DNA of 64,000 nt from Heterohyrax brucei (taxonomy: Eukaryota > Chordata > Mammalia > Hyracoidea > Procaviidae), in NCBI GenBank assembly GCA_028571685.1, contig CM053162.1:5708001-5772000 (forward strand). Reading direction: 5' to 3'. A program made the position numbers and the translations under genes. Shown here one piece after another: positions 45,232 through 57,720 of the stretch. How positions within the stretch are numbered: position 1 is the stretch's first letter; every line of letters begins with the position of its first letter. The notes under the pieces were generated by a model. The model saw only the letters and a program-made list of their open reading frames with translations, did no database searches and had not been told where the DNA came from.

Positions 45232-45699
45232 GTGCAAACTAAGGGAAGGGGAGAAAAAAAAATCTGCTAACTATCCTGAGGCAGAAATTCAGGGCAGAAA
45301 CAGTTCCTTTGCCTAGATTCAGACATAAGAGGACATGCTATCCTCACAGACACTCAGGGATGGCTTTAGCTGTCTGCTTCTCTTAGTGTCTGTGCCCACA
45401 CCAAACATGCCTAATCATCAAGGACAGTAGGCAAGAGCCTGCACTACATATTAGGTGACTGACTACTTGGACATCTGAGCTGAATGCACATAAGAGAAGA
45501 AAATGGACTCTTGGGTTTGTATGTCTAATAACAGCTCTGATGAGCTGATTTCAGAACAACAGAACTCCAGAGGGACAAACAGTCAAACTAGCACACGAAT
45601 AATCAAACTAGTACATATGTCCAGCCTATCTGGACATTTTAAAACAAAATAAAATGATAGCTAAAACACAAGAGGAAAATATAAATAAATAAAACTTAC
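45232..45699. other. No gene seen; unique sequence before the old L1
   Basis: Nothing recognisable in this stretch. The final part may belong to the 5' UTR of the following old L1, whose true start I cannot place. Confidence 0.4.
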
Positions 45700-45851
45700 T
45701 GATGGCACAGAGACAAAAGTCCATATCAAATCACTTTGAAAGGCATGCCAACATGGCTTCAGAAAGCTCCCAAAACAAAGAATCAAGAAATTTTCCAGAA
45801 AAAGAGAACTTCTTGGAATTATGAGAGGTAGAACATGTTCTCCTTGAATAC

Positions 45852-45915
45852 TCTGGCGGCCAGTTCTACCCTAGGGTCGCCATGAGCCAGAGCCGACTCG
45901 ACAGCACTTGGCTGG
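45852..45915 (+). mobile_element. AfroSINE 3' end, sense, 5'-truncated
   Basis: 'agttctaccctagggtcgcc' followed by 'atgagccagagccgactcga' and 'cagcacttggctggg' is the last 60 or so bases of an AfroSINE. The unusually well kept 'gccgactcgac' core suggests a young copy. It interrupts L1 ORF1 sequence. It also shows the tail form 'ttggct' against which the very short inserts can be matched. Confidence 0.65.
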
Positions 45916-46460
45916 GTTCAAGAAATCAGGAATGAGATAAGGCAAAATACAGCAAAGCATAATGACAAATTCAACAGGCTGAAAGTCTGCATAGATGAGA
46001 AGAGTTAGAAATCCAGAAAACTAACAATAAAGACACAGAATAGCACAATACTAAAGAAAGTCAAAGGAATAGAATTGAGGTAATGGACAGCTGAACTAGC
46101 GAGACTGAAGACAAAGAAAACGATAACAGGACACTTGGGGAAAAATCAGAAAAAGTAATTTAAAAAATTAAGAAATATGAGGAATTGTGTGGGATTCTAT
46201 CAAGAGGAATAATCTATGATGAATGTAGTAGCAGAACAGGAGAGGATAACAGAAAATACAGAAAAAATTGTAAAAGATTTGTTGACAAAAATACTTGCTT
46301 ACTACAATAAAAGATGAGATGATATCTAAGAAGTTCATCAAATTCCACGCAAGATAAATCCAAAAGAAAGGATACTAAGGTATATTATAATCAAACTTCC
46401 AAAACTAAGGATAAGAAGACAATTTTAAAGTAGGCTATGGATAAACAAAAAATAACCTAC

Positions 46461-46503
46461 AGCCAAGCCAAGTGCCATCGAGTCAGAGCCGATTCATTCA
46501 TTC
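46461..46503 (-). mobile_element. Very short SINE-tail insertion (about 43 bp)
   Basis: It begins 'agccaagccaagtgccatcg' and includes 'agtcagagccgatt', the antisense AfroSINE 3' end. The flanks are 'aacctac' (46454-46460) and 'aaccctac' (46504-46511), a near target duplication. Joining the flanks gives 'aacctacaaaggagaatc', ordinary L1 ORF1 sequence. Confidence 0.55.
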
Positions 46504-47302
46504 AACCCTACAAAGGAGAATCAATAAAACTAAGTTTGGAATACTCATCCAAAACCACGCAGACAAAAACACAGTGGAATGACATACACAAAGTCTTGAT
46601 GGAACACAACTCCCAGCCAAGAATTATATACCCAGCAAAATTACCTCTCAAATATGATAGTGAAATAATAATATTTCCAAATTAACAGAAAACTATGGCA
46701 CTTACAAAACTGAAACCCCAAACACGAAAAATACTAAAGGGAGATCTTTGGTTAGAAAATCAGTAACATCAGGTAATAACCCAAGACTGGGACACAGAAC
46801 AGAGCAAGTAGATATCAATCCAAATAGAGGAATCACAAAAATAAATCAAAAGGAAAACACCAAAAGCAGGGAAACAGAGACATCATTCTGTAAACATTAT
46901 AATAAAAAAGAGGGACTTAAAAAGAAAATGCAGTCATAGATATTCCATATGGAGAAGTCAAGGCAATATAAAACAATGAGACACTGGTTTAAATTTAGAA
47001 AAAATGGGTAAATATTATAGTAACTACAAAGAAAACTACCAATCCTATACACCAAAAAAAAAAGAAAGAAAATAAGAACCACAAATGCAACAGAAATCAA
47101 AGATATCATAACAGAATACTATGAAAGACTGTACTCTAACAAATTTGAAAACCTAGGGGAAATGGACCAATTCCTTGACTCATACCACCTACCCAAATAA
47201 TCACAACATGAGGCGGAACAACTTAATAAACCCATCACATAGGAAGAGATTGAAAACGTCATCAAAACACTGCCAACCAAAAAATGTCCGGGCCCAGATG
47301 GC

Positions 47303-49399
47303 TTGACGGCAGAATTCTACCAAGCATTTAGAGAAGAGTTATCCCCAATACTACTGAGACTATTTCACAGTATAGAAAGGAATGGAGTACTCCCAAACTC
47401 ATTCTATGAAGCCAGCATAACCCTGATATCTAAGCCAGGGAAAGATCCAACAAAGACAGACAACTACAGACCGATATCACTCATGAACCTAGATGCAAAA
47501 ATCTTCAACAAAATTCTTGCCAACAGAATACAACAACATATCAAGAAAATAATCCATCATGACCAAGTGGGATTCATACCAGGGATGCAAGGCTGGTTCA
47601 ACATCAGGAAAACAATTAATGTGATAAATCGCATAAATAACACAAAAGACAAGGATCACCTGATTTTGTCCATTGATGCAGAAAAGGCATTTGATAAAGT
47701 CCAACACTCATTCATGCTAAAAACTCTTAGAACAATGGGCATAGATGGCAAATTCCTCAACACAATAATGGCCATTTATACAAAGCCAGTTGCCCACATC
47801 ATCCTGAATGGAGAGAGACTGAAAGACTTTCCCTTGAGATCAGGAACTAAACAAGGATGCCCACTCTCACCTCTGCTAGTCAACACTGTGCTAGAAGTTC
47901 TAGCCAAAGCAATTAGACAAGACGAAGAAATAAAGGGCATCTGCATCAGCAAAGAGGAAGTTAAAATCTCCCTGTTTGCAGATGATATGATTGTATATGC
48001 AGAAAACCCCAAGGAATCTATAAGTAAGCTACTCAAACTGATAGAAGAGTTCAGCAAAGTCTCAGGATACAAGATAAACATAAGTAAATCAGTAGGATTC
48101 CTTTATACCAACAACGAGACTGTTAAGGAGGAAATTATCAAATCAATACCATTTACAATGGTCCCTAAGAAGATAAAGTACCTAGGAATTAATCTAACCA
48201 GAGAAACAACAGACCTTTACAAAGAGAACTACAAGCCCTTACTACAAGAAACTAAAAGAGACTTAGATAAATGGAAAAACCTACCCTGCTCATGGATAGG
48301 AAGACTTAACATTGTGAAAATGTCTATTTTACCCAAAGCAATTTATTTATATAATGCAATCCCAATACAAGTTCCAGCATCGTTTTTTAATGAGATGGAG
48401 AAACAAATCACCAATTTTGTTTGGAAAGGGAAGAAGCCCCGGATAAGTAAGGTACTACTAAAGAAGAAGAACACACTGGGAGGCCTCTCAGTACCCAACC
48501 TTAGAACATACTACACTGTCACAGTGGTCAAAATAGGCTGGTTCTGGTACAAGAACAGACAGATGGATCAATGGAACGGAACTGAGACCCCAGAGATGAC
48601 ACCATCGGCCTATGAACAGTTGATATTCGACAAAGGCCCTAAGACATTAAACTGGGGTAAAAACAGTCTCTTCAACAAATGGTGCTGGAAAAATTGGTTA
48701 TCCATCTGCAATAAACTGAATCAAGATCCATATCTTACACCTTATACAAAAACCAACTCCAACTGGATAAAACACCCAAATATCAAACCTAAAACGATAA
48801 AGCTCATCCAAGAAAAGGTAGGAACAACAATGGAAGTTTTAATACACAATGTGGACAGACACCAAAATCTGTCAAAGAAACCTCAATTAACAGAAGAGAA
48901 AGTAGATAAATGGGAACTATTAAGAATTAAACACTTTTGCTCATCCAAAGACTTTATTAATAGAATTAAAAGAACACCCACAGAATGGGAAAAAGTATTT
49001 GGCAACTCTATGTCAGACCGACTCCTGATCTCCATAATCTATAAGATACTACAAAATATCAAGAAGAAGAAGATAAACCATCCAATTAAGCGATGGGCCA
49101 AGGAGATGGACCGATACTTCACTAAAGAGGAGATCCAGGCAGCCAAAAAATACATGCGGACATGTTCACGATCTTTAGTTATTAAAGAAATTCAAATCAA
49201 GACAACAATGAGATACCACCTCACCCCAACAAGATTGGCCATGATCCAAAAAACACAAAACAACAAATGCTGGAGAGGCTGTGGAGAAAATGGAACCCTC
49301 CTACACTGTTGGTGGGGTTGCAAAATGGTCCAGCCTCTTTGGAAAGCAATCTGGCGCTTCCTTAAAAAATGGACATTGATCTACCATTTGACCCAGTAA
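47303..49399 (+). pseudogene. L1 ORF2, reverse-transcriptase and C-terminal part, 698 open codons
   Basis: This frame covers a bit more than the second half of ORF2p (family length about 1275). The RT domain shows motif A 'SIDAEKAFD' (Asp at about residue 125), motif B '[10 protein letters not shown]' (181-190), and motif C 'FADDMIVY' (aspartates at 227 and 228), all intact. The C-terminal zinc-knuckle region '[18 protein letters not shown]' (656-673) keeps its C-x3-C-x7-H-x4-C pattern. The endonuclease is absent through 5' truncation. The listed ATG is merely the first after a nonsense TAG at 47240-47242 that replaces the usual Arg of 'PITREE'. The frame is lost again near 49360, within an A-run, about 110 codons before the normal end. 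RT residues look functional, but no promoter or start context supports expression. Confidence 0.93.
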
Positions 49400-49701
49400 T
49401 TCCACTACTTGGAATATATCCTACAGATTCAAGGCCTTTCACACCAACGGACACATGCACCAGAATGTTTACCGCAGCACAGTCCATGATAGCAAAAAGC
49501 TGGAATCAACCCAGATGCCCAACAATAGAAGAATGGATAGGTATACTATGGTACATATACTCCATGGAGCACTACGCAATGATAAAGAATAACGATGATT
49601 CCTGGAAACATCTCCTAACCTGGTTTCAACTGGAAGACATTATGTTGAGTGAAAGTAGTCAGCGACAAAGGGACAAATACTGTATGAGTCCTCTACGATA
49701 A
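49369..49701 (+). pseudogene. L1 ORF2 C-terminal end in a shifted frame
   Basis: The 110-codon frame reads '[20 protein letters not shown]', 'DTCTRMFTAAQSMIAKSWNQ' and 'MEHYAMIKNNDDSWKHLL', the standard C-terminal end of ORF2p. It overlaps the preceding frame by about 30 bases. One indel in the 'cttaaaaaatgg' run near 49360 separates the two. The listed ATG is not a real start. Confidence 0.9.
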
Positions 49702-50916
49702 GACCTCAAAAACAGACTTGTGTATAGAAGAAAAGACTCTTTGACAGCTGCAAGGGAGGGGAGGGAGGGTGAAGGGGGGAGGGCTTAGTTTAGATAGTTA
49801 CCAGAAATCTAGTTGGGAGAAAGCGGTGATAGCACACATTAGAAACAAGAACAACATTAAGTGGACTTCAGCATAACTTGAGTACTCCTTCCATCTTGAC
49901 TCAATACTGCAAGGATAGAGTAGCTGGGGCAGGGGGCGGGGGACCATGCTCTTAGGTGAATTCCAGGCCAATTGGCACAACTAACGTTTTGCTAAGAGAG
50001 CTCTCTGCACCCCACATGGGTGAGTGGCGTCTGAGGTCTTAAAAGCTGCCAAGCTGCCATCCGAGGACACAGCAAATGGTCCCAACTCAGCAGGAACGGA
50101 TGCTCACCGAGGACCAAAATGACATGCGGTAAAGACAACCGAAAAGACAGAGAGACCCACAAGAGTGGGTGCCTACATCGACTTGAGACTGGAAGAACTG
50201 GATGGTGACCCGCCACCACCAGTGATAGCCACGATGGAGCTCACAGAGCGGAGTCTCACTGGCAACACAAGTATAAAAAGGGGTGCATCATGAGATTTCC
50301 ACTAAAAGACCTCAATTGATGGTCCAGCAGTTTTGCGGTTCCTCTTAGAGCATGCCCCCCGGCCCTGATACTGCCCTTTCCCATAAATTATAACAAAGGT
50401 CCACTCTTTGGACAGGAATGGATTGGACTTGGCAATGCAGAGTGACCATATATTGGAAGCACTTTGTGGTTCTATACATCTACAGGATATCATCTTGCTG
50501 ACCTCTGGCTGGAGGAAGGGGAGTAGATGGTGAGGAGGGGAACGGAGGTTGTTGGGAGGATGAAACATGTATGGAGCAGAGAGGAATAGTGTGCAGTCAC
50601 CGGACAGGGAGAGCAGTGGAAGCTGCATATAGGTGGGCATGTAAATTTATATGTGAATGTACATTTTCACTCAGTTATGTTAAATAAAAATAAAAAAAAA
50701 GAAAACAAGAAAAATATGAAGTCTCAGCAAGTACAAAACCACCAGCAATGAATAAGATGAAAATACATAAGGAAAAATGACTCAGTACATAAAATTATAT
50801 GGAACAAAAGAATTGTCTGTAACAAACAAAAAACAACATCAAAATGACAGCACTAACCTCATACCTATCAATAATCATGCTGAATGTGAATGGATTAAAT
50901 AAAGAGATAAAGAATG

Positions 50917-50920
<4 letters not shown>

Positions 50921-50954
<34 letters not shown>

Positions 50955-50962
50955 TGTGTGTA
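50921..50962. repeat. (TG)n microsatellite inside old L1 ORF2
   Basis: About 20 TG units with one TA interruption. It lies 75 bp into the ORF2 remnant, where other L1 copies have no dinucleotide tract, so it grew after the element died. Confidence 0.95.
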
Positions 50963-51096
50963 TCTATATCTACATGACCCATCTATATGCTGCCCACAGC
51001 AGATGAAACTTAGACTTAAGAACACAAAAAACTTTTTAGTTTTTTTTCCAAGGATGGGAAAAACATATTCAGCTAACAATATTCAAAAAAGAGCAG

Positions 51097-51122
51097 GCCA
51101 AGCCAAGTGCCATTGAGTCGCA
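51097..51122 (-). mobile_element. Very short SINE-tail insertion (about 26 bp)
   Basis: Begins 'gccaagccaagtgccattga' and extends to 'gtcgca'. The flanks share 'cag' (51094-51096 and 51123-51125). Closing the gap gives 'gagcaggagtaacaat', which matches the L1 ORF2 text seen elsewhere ('agcaggtgtggcaata'). Confidence 0.5.
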
Positions 51123-53003
51123 CAGGAGTAACAATATAAATCTCCGTTAAAATAGAATTTAAAGTAAAATTCACCATTTTGAATAAGGAAGGACACTTTA
51201 TAATGATTAAAAGATCAATACTCCGTGAGGAAAAACTGTACTAAATATGTATGCACTGAATGGCAGGACTCCAAACAACAAACAAACAAAAACTCTGACT
51301 GCATTTTAAAAGGAAATAGACAGCTCCACAATAATAGTAGGAGACTTCAACTTACCATTTTCAGAGAAGTGCAGAATATCCAGAATAGTTCAACAAAGAT
51401 AAGGAAGATTTAAATGTCACAGTCAACCAACTTGACTCGATAGACATATATAGAACACTCCACCCGACAGTAACAAAATATACTTTCTTTCGTAATGCAC
51501 ATGAAACATTCTCCAGAATTGTGCATATGTTAGGTCACAAAGCAATCCTTAATAAAACTGAAAATGCTGAAATATTACAAAGTATCTTTTTAGACCATAA
51601 AACTATAAAACTAGAAATCAATAACAGAAAAAGCAAGCAAAACAAACAAACAAACATGGAAACTGAGCAACATCTTGCTCAAAAACTACTGGATTACAGA
51701 AGAAATCAAGGATGGAATAAAGAAATTCACAAAATCAAATGAAAATGAAAACATATCCTACCAGAATCTTTGGAACACAGCAAAAACAGTGCTCAGTTCA
51801 ATTCATCTCAACAAATACACATAAAAAGGAAGAAAGGGCCCAAATCAAAGAATTAACCCTCCAGTGCAATCAAGTAGGAAGAGAGCAGCAAAGAACCCTT
51901 CTGGAATCAAAACAAAGCAAATAGTAAATATTAGAGCAGAACTAAAAGAATTACAGAACAGAAAAGAAAGAAAACCAATGAGTTAAGAATTAGAAAAGCT
52001 ATCGCTTTTTAAAAAAAGATCAACAAAATTGATAAAATGATTGGCCAAACTGACAAAAGGAAAACAAAAGAGGAAGCGAATACCTTGAATAAGAAATGAG
52101 ATGGGTGATATCAAAACAAATCCAACTGAAATTTAAAAATTCTGACAGAACACTGAAAAATTGTACCCTAATAAATCTGAAAACCTAGAGGAAATGGACA
52201 AACTTCTAGAAACAGACTACTTACCTACTTACCACCAACAGAAGTAGAACAATGAAACAAACCCATCACAAAAGAGGAGATTGAAAAGGTAACTAACAAA
52301 CTCTCAACCAAAAAAAAAAAAAAAAAGCCCTGGTCCTGGTGGCTTCACCAGACAATTCTACCAAACTTACAGAGGAGAGTTCACACCACTACTATTAAAG
52401 GTATTTAAGGGAACAGCAAAGGATAGAATACTCTCAAATTCATTCTGTGAAGCCAGCATAACCCTGATAACAAAAGCAAGGAAGGACAGCACAAAGAGGG
52501 AGAATTAGAGACCAATATCTCTCATGAGCTTATATGCAAAGATCCTCACGAAAAGTCTAGCCAAACATATCAAAACAAAGGCAACAACATAGCAAAACAA
52601 ATAATTCACCATAACCAATTGGAAATCATAGCAGGAATGCAAGTATTGTTTTCCACTGGAAAACAATCAATGGAATAAACCACATAAATAAAACAAAAGA
52701 CAAGAACCACTTGATTTTATCAGTTGATGTAGAAAAGGTTTCTGACAAAATGCAACACATATTTCTGTTAAAAACTTTCAGCAAAACAGGAAGAGAAGGG
52801 AAATTACTCAACATAATGAAGTGCCTGAATAGAAAGCCAACAGTCAACATCATTTTAAACAGAGACAATCTGAACACTTTCCCCTTGATAACAGGAACTA
52901 GGCAAGGGTGTCCACTGTTTCCACTTTTATTCAAACTTATGCTAGAGGTTCTGGCTGGAGCAATCAGGCAAGGTAAAAAAATAAAGGAAATCCAAATCAG
53001 TAA

Positions 53004-53025
53004 AGCCAAGCTAAGTGCCGTCGAG
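53004..53025 (-). mobile_element. Very short SINE-tail insertion (22 bp) with 7-bp target duplication
   Basis: Begins 'agccaagctaagtgccgtcg'. Identical flanks 'tcagtaa' lie at 52997-53003 and 53026-53032. Removing insert plus one flank restores 'caaatcagtaaggaggaag', the L1 ORF2 text that corresponds to 'catcagcaaagaggaagtt' in L1 no. 4. Confidence 0.6.
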
Positions 53026-55695
53026 TCAGTAAGGAGGAAGTAAAAATACCTCTATTTATAGATGGTAAGATCTTACTTGCAGAAAACCCTAAAGAATCCA
53101 CAAACAAAAATACCTATTGGAACTAACAGAAGAGTTCAGCAAAGCATCAGGATATAAGAGAAACATACAAAAATCAGTTGGATTTGCTTACACTGACAAA
53201 GAGAACATTAAAGAAGATATCACAGAATCAGTACCATTTACAATAGCCCCCAAGAAAATAAAATATTTAGGAATACATTAGAGATGTAAAAGATCTAGGC
53301 TAAGAAAACTATAAGATTCTACTGCAAGAAACCAAGAGATTTACATAGCAGAGAAAACTACCTTGCTGATGGTTAGGAAGACCCAACATCATGAAAGAGT
53401 GTCTTCCACCTAAAGTGATCACAGATACAACACAATACTAACAAAAATGCCAATGGCATTTTTTTAAATGAGATGGAGAAACAAATCACCAACTTGATAT
53501 GCAAAAGGAAGAAGCCCTGGACAAGTAAAGCATTACTGAAGAAAGACAAATTAGGAGGCCTAACATTACTTGATTTTAGAACCTATTACCTTGCCAAAGT
53601 AGTCAAAACGACCTGGTACTGGTACAAAAACACATACATAGACCACATGAACTGAACTGATAATCCTGATAAAACATCATCCACCTATGAACCTGATATT
53701 TGACAAGGCCCAAAGCCATAAACTAGTCAAACAACAGTCTCTTTAACAAAGGTGTTGACATAACTAGCTATCCATCTGCAAAGACCCATATCTCATACCA
53801 TGTACAAAAACTAACTCAAAATGCATCGAAGATCTAGACACAAAAACTAAACCTATAAAGATCATGTAGTTAAAAATAGGGAAAACACTGGGAGCCCTAA
53901 TTCAAGGCATAAACAGACTATACATCATTACTAACAATTCATAAACATCAGAAGAGAAAATAGCTAACTGGAAACTCCTAAAAATCAAATATTTATGCTC
54001 CTTAAAGACTGCATCAAAATAGTAAAAAAGAGAACCTAGAGACTGGGAGAAAAAATCTGTTGCCACGAATCTGCTCAGCATCTAATCTCCATAATCTACA
54101 AATTACTACAAAACCTCAGCAAGAAAAGACAAACAACCCAATTAAACAATGGGCAAAAGATATGAACAAGAACTTAACCAAAGAAGACATCTAGGCAGCT
54201 AACAAGATACATGAGGAAATGCTCAATCATTAGCCATCAGAAATACAAATCAAAACTATAATTAAATACTATCTCACTCCAACAAGGCTGGCATTAATCC
54301 AAAAAACACAAAAAATAAATGTTGGAGAGCTGTTGGAGACACTGAAACTTTTCTATACTGCTGGTGGGAATGTAAAATGCTATAACTACATTGGAAATCA
54401 ATTTAACACTTTATTAAAAAGCTAGAAATAGACATATTATATGATCCAACAATCTCAATTCCTGAAATATATCCCAGAGAAATAAGGACTGTCACACAAA
54501 TAGATACATGCACAACAATGTTTACTGCAGCACTGTCCACAAGAGCAAAAGGATGGAATTAACCTAGGTGCCTGTCAAGAGCCAAATGAATAAACTATGG
54601 CATATTCATGCAATGCAATGATAAAGAACAAAGATAATCTTGAAAAACATCTCATAACATGCAGTAATCTGGAAGACATTATGCTGAACGAAATTAATCA
54701 ATTGCAAAAGGACACATGTTGTACAACACCAAGGATTCAAGAAAAGGTTTAAGCACAGAAGAAAATAGTGTTTGATGGTTACAACAGTGGGGAGGGAAAG
54801 GGATATTCTTTTATTAGGTAGTAGATACGAACTGGGTTAGATGAAAGGCGTTACTGTATGCAGTAGAAGGGAGGTCAGCAGAGCTAGCCTAAACCAAAAG
54901 CTAAGAGATTTCCTACATACAACCCAAACTTTCAAAGGACAAAATAGAAGGGGCTGGGTCTTCAGACCATGGTTTTCAGGACACATCTAGGTTGACTAGT
55001 ATAATCAAATTATTTTAAAGAAAACATTCTGCATCCCACTTCACCGAGTGGCATCTGGGGTCTTAAAAGCTAGCAAATGGCCATCTAGGTAGCATCACTC
55101 TGTCTCTATTCATCTGAAACAGAAGAGAACAAAGGACATAAAAGACATGAAGAAAATATGAGCCTAACAGAGGGGTAGTATGATCTAGAGACTTCATCAG
55201 CATGAGACCACAAGGATGATAGGATATCCAGCCACCACTAGTGACTGCCCTGAAAAGTGTTACAACATAGAGTCCCTGACCTAGCAGGAGAAGAAGCGGT
55301 GTGCACAACTAGAACTAAATTAAGAGACTAGACTTGATGGTCTGAGACTGGAAGTTCCCTTGAGGACCTGGCCCCTGGATTCACTATTAGCCAGTCCCAA
55401 AGCTAACTCTTTAGATAAGGGTTGGAGTAGACTAGCAGACATGAAATGGTACTGGGGAAGACGGTGCTTTTTAGCTTATGTTTATACATGAGGTTAACTG
55501 AGCAGCTTCTGTCCAGAGGGAAGAGGAGAGAGTCAGAGGGATAGGAGCTGACTGAACTGACTTGGGAAAATACAGAGTGGAAAGTAGGGGTGTGCTGTCA
55601 CAGAGGGGGGAGGCCATTAGAATAGCACAGTGATGGAGTGGGAGTCCTTTTTTATGACAAAATAACTTGGATTGTAAACTTTCTTAAAGCACAAT

Positions 55696-55698
<3 letters not shown>

Positions 55699-55730
<32 letters not shown>

Positions 55731-55731
55731 C
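55699..55731. repeat. (AC)n microsatellite at the end of the old L1
   Basis: About 16 AC units directly follow 'aaagcacaatcaa', the 3' end of L1 no. 5. Dinucleotide tracts often grow from LINE tails. Confidence 0.95.
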
Positions 55732-55734
55732 AAC

Positions 55735-56660
55735 TTGAAAGTAACAGGGTACATTAACTCAGGAGATAGGATTCAGTTTTTCCATCACAACAGCTTCTAA
55801 ACAGTTCTTTCAGCTCCTTTTGGGCATGTACGCCCTTTTCTAACGGTTCATTCCTCCCTCCTTGGCTTTGCACGCCTCTCTGCCTTCAACCGCAACCACG
55901 CTGCCTGGGAGGTCTTCACGGCCCCAAGGCTTCTGCCCTGCCATGGAACCTTGCTGGGTCTTGCCTCACAGGTGGGAAGACCCCTCAACAGGATCCCCTG
56001 AGCTTCTGCCAATGGGCCCTCTGCTTGGGCAAGAGCTACAGCTCTTCAGCTCTGTTGGCAAAGGCCTGGAGGCATCTCATTCTACCAGCACCTGTCTTGC
56101 CTGTAAGCACTCAGCTCTCAGTCTTTCTCTATGAGCCAGCAAGCTCAGTGCAACACTTTACTTGTCCCATAGTTCCTGTCACGGATACTGCTGCCATCAC
56201 TTCTCTGCTGCTGGGTTCTACTCTTCTTGCCTTCACTTCTCGCCGTCTTACAGAGCCTTCAGTGTTACAGCGCATGACCTTTATTACAGGTCTTTCAGGA
56301 GTTTCCTTTCTCCTCTGTCTTCGCCTCTAAAATCTCTTTGGGGTTGACTTCTTATATAAAAGAAAGTTCTTTGTAAATTTCAAATCATGGCCCTCCCAGC
56401 AGGACCCCAAACTGACCAATCTCCACAAGTCACTCCGTCCTACCAGGTGGTATTATGTACCACCACTTGCATAGCAAATCAGTTAAACTCTGCAAGGGAA
56501 GTAAAATAGACCAATCACAGGACTGCAGTCCAATGAATCCTTTACAGCAGAATTCAAAATCCAAGACCAGAAAGGTCATATAACTGACACCCACTACACT
56601 GCAATGGGTTTGGACTTTCATTATTTGTGAATTGCACTCCTGTGAGACACATCAATCTCC
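55735..56660. other. Possible LTR-like repeat, unassigned
   Basis: The segment has an unusual mixed composition: a GC-rich middle ('ctgcctgggaggtcttcacg', 'gccctctgcttgggcaag'), a TATA-like 'cttatataaaagaaag' at 56350, and a CCAAT-like 'agaccaatcacagg'. This arrangement is compatible with an LTR, and I suspect a lineage-specific ERV LTR, but I see no second copy in the window to confirm it. Frames of 90-101 codons (55862-56330) have no known domain. Confidence 0.3.
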
Positions 56661-57625
56661 CGACTCCTATAGCTCTTCAAGAAGGCCCTCTCCTCCCAGC
56701 TTTGCTCTAAAATCTCACTGCTTTTACTAAAGCAGCAACACATTAGTAAGTATTATTACTCTGTATATGCCGAAATGAAAGCACTGAGAAGTAAAGTGAT
56801 GTGCCTTCCTTAAGTTAGAAGCTGTTACAGCATAGATGTCAAGTTAGTGTCTTTATATCCAGAACTAAGAACACTTGAAAATGCAGAACACTCTTAAAAG
56901 TCAGGATGAAAATGGACTCTTCTTGGAGCTCAACCACGGGTCTGTGTCTTAAATTCTGGGAAAACATTATCTGTGTGTTTTCCAGCAAAGCCCTACCACT
57001 CCAGTGCGGCAGTTCCACTGCTTGTGCAAAGCACGTCACGGAAACTGTAAGGAGCTGGAGCCTCATTCCTGTAGCTGAAATATCCTCATGTTGACAGAAT
57101 GGGGACACATTTCTAAGCTCAAAATTTTATAATAATATCTCAGAGGAGTCACAGGCAAAGTTTGGCCAAAATATAATTAGTTTGCACAGCCATTAGAGGC
57201 TGATAAAAAGCTTTAATTTGTGGAGGAATCTCAGGAATCTCAGATACGCTGGAGCTGCTCTTCTGAGCTTTCATAGTGACTATTGGGCAATGTGAAACTA
57301 GCACAAACTGGGTGGCCTGACTACACCCCAAGGCTCATGAGGTATGCATCCCTGTGATCCTCTGAGGCAAGTGAGATGCCCAGACAGCTTCTACTTCTTT
57401 CTTTGCTATTCTTTATCCTTTCCTCCTTCCTCCTCCGCTTTAAAAAAGAACTTATTTTAGCTTGGCATTTAACTTCACAAACTGATTAAGGTAAACATTG
57501 TCCTGATTTCCAGGGGAAACAAAAGGAAATCTCAGTTATTCTCTTTAATTTTTTTATTTTAATGGTTAAAGTTGTTCTTCCTTTGAGAGTGGATCAATAA
57601 AAGAATTTATACAAAATAAAAAACA
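56661..57625. other. No gene seen; unique sequence
   Basis: The stretch 56735-56830 ('tattattactctgtatatgc', 'gaaatgaaagcactgagaag', 'taaagtgatgtgcc') is probably a MIR remnant. The remainder shows nothing I recognise. Overlapping short frames on both strands at 56839-57108 mark a low-stop stretch only. Confidence 0.4.
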
Positions 57626-57720
57626 AACTTGTTGCTTTTGAGTCAATGTTGACTCAAAGTGACTTTACAGAACAGAATAGAACTATTTCATAGCATTTCC
57701 AAGAAGTGCCTGGTAGAATT
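57626..57720 (-). mobile_element. AfroSINE, antisense, truncated
   Basis: 'cttgttgcttttgagtcaat', 'ttgactcaaagtgactttac' and 'agaacagaatagaactattt' followed by 'ccaagaagtgcctggtagaa' is the antisense tail and middle of an AfroSINE. The tRNA-like head is missing. Confidence 0.65.

Larger units (their letters stand above)
47079..50699 (+). mobile_element. LINE-1 no. 4, young, 5'-truncated, nested in L1 no. 5
   Basis: It begins inside ORF2 just upstream of the reverse-transcriptase domain, runs through the ORF2 end and a full 3' UTR, and ends 'gttaaataaaaataaaaaaa'. Near-identical flanks 'agaaaataagaa' (47067-47078) and 'agaaaacaagaa' (50700-50711) are the likely target duplication in the ORF1-ORF2 spacer of L1 no. 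5. Its ORF2 is the best preserved in the window, and the 3' UTR shows little decay, so this is the youngest long L1 here. At about 3.6 kb, the lack of a 5' UTR and of ORF1 makes it immobile. Confidence 0.9.
50844..54720 (+). pseudogene. L1 ORF2 remnant of the old element
   Basis: The start at 50844 is preceded by spacer, and the N-terminus reads 'SYLSIIMLNVNGLNKEIKNG'. A (TG)n tract at 50921 then destroys the frame. Open pieces downstream include 51521-51742 ('MLGHKAILNKTENAEILQS', endonuclease end), 52711-53043 ('ILSVDVEKVSDKMQ', motif A region; 'GTRQGCPLFPLLF', motif B) and 53473-53655 ('DFRTYYLAKVVKTTWYWYKN'). Motif C is degenerate ('tttatagatggtaag' at about 53054), and two short SINE-tail inserts sit inside. 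Non-functional. Confidence 0.8.
45700..55698 (+). mobile_element. LINE-1 no. 5, old, split by a younger L1
   Basis: The left part (45700-47066) holds ORF1 remnants ('catggcttcagaaagctccc', and a frame at 46437-46685 with 'MEHNSQPRIIYPAKLPLKYD') and the spacer. The right part (50712-55698) holds ORF2 from 'MTALTSYLSIIMLNVNGLNK' at 50844 and a 3' UTR ending at an (AC)n run. The younger L1 fills 47079-50699. Further guests are a SINE 3' fragment (45852-45915) and three very short SINE-tail inserts. Divergence from L1 no. 4 is obvious throughout. Confidence 0.75.

Noticed and set aside
47303..49399. 698-codon open frame as a host gene
   Set aside because: Its RT motifs and zinc-knuckle are those of L1 ORF2p. 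It lies inside an L1 with 3' UTR and tail.
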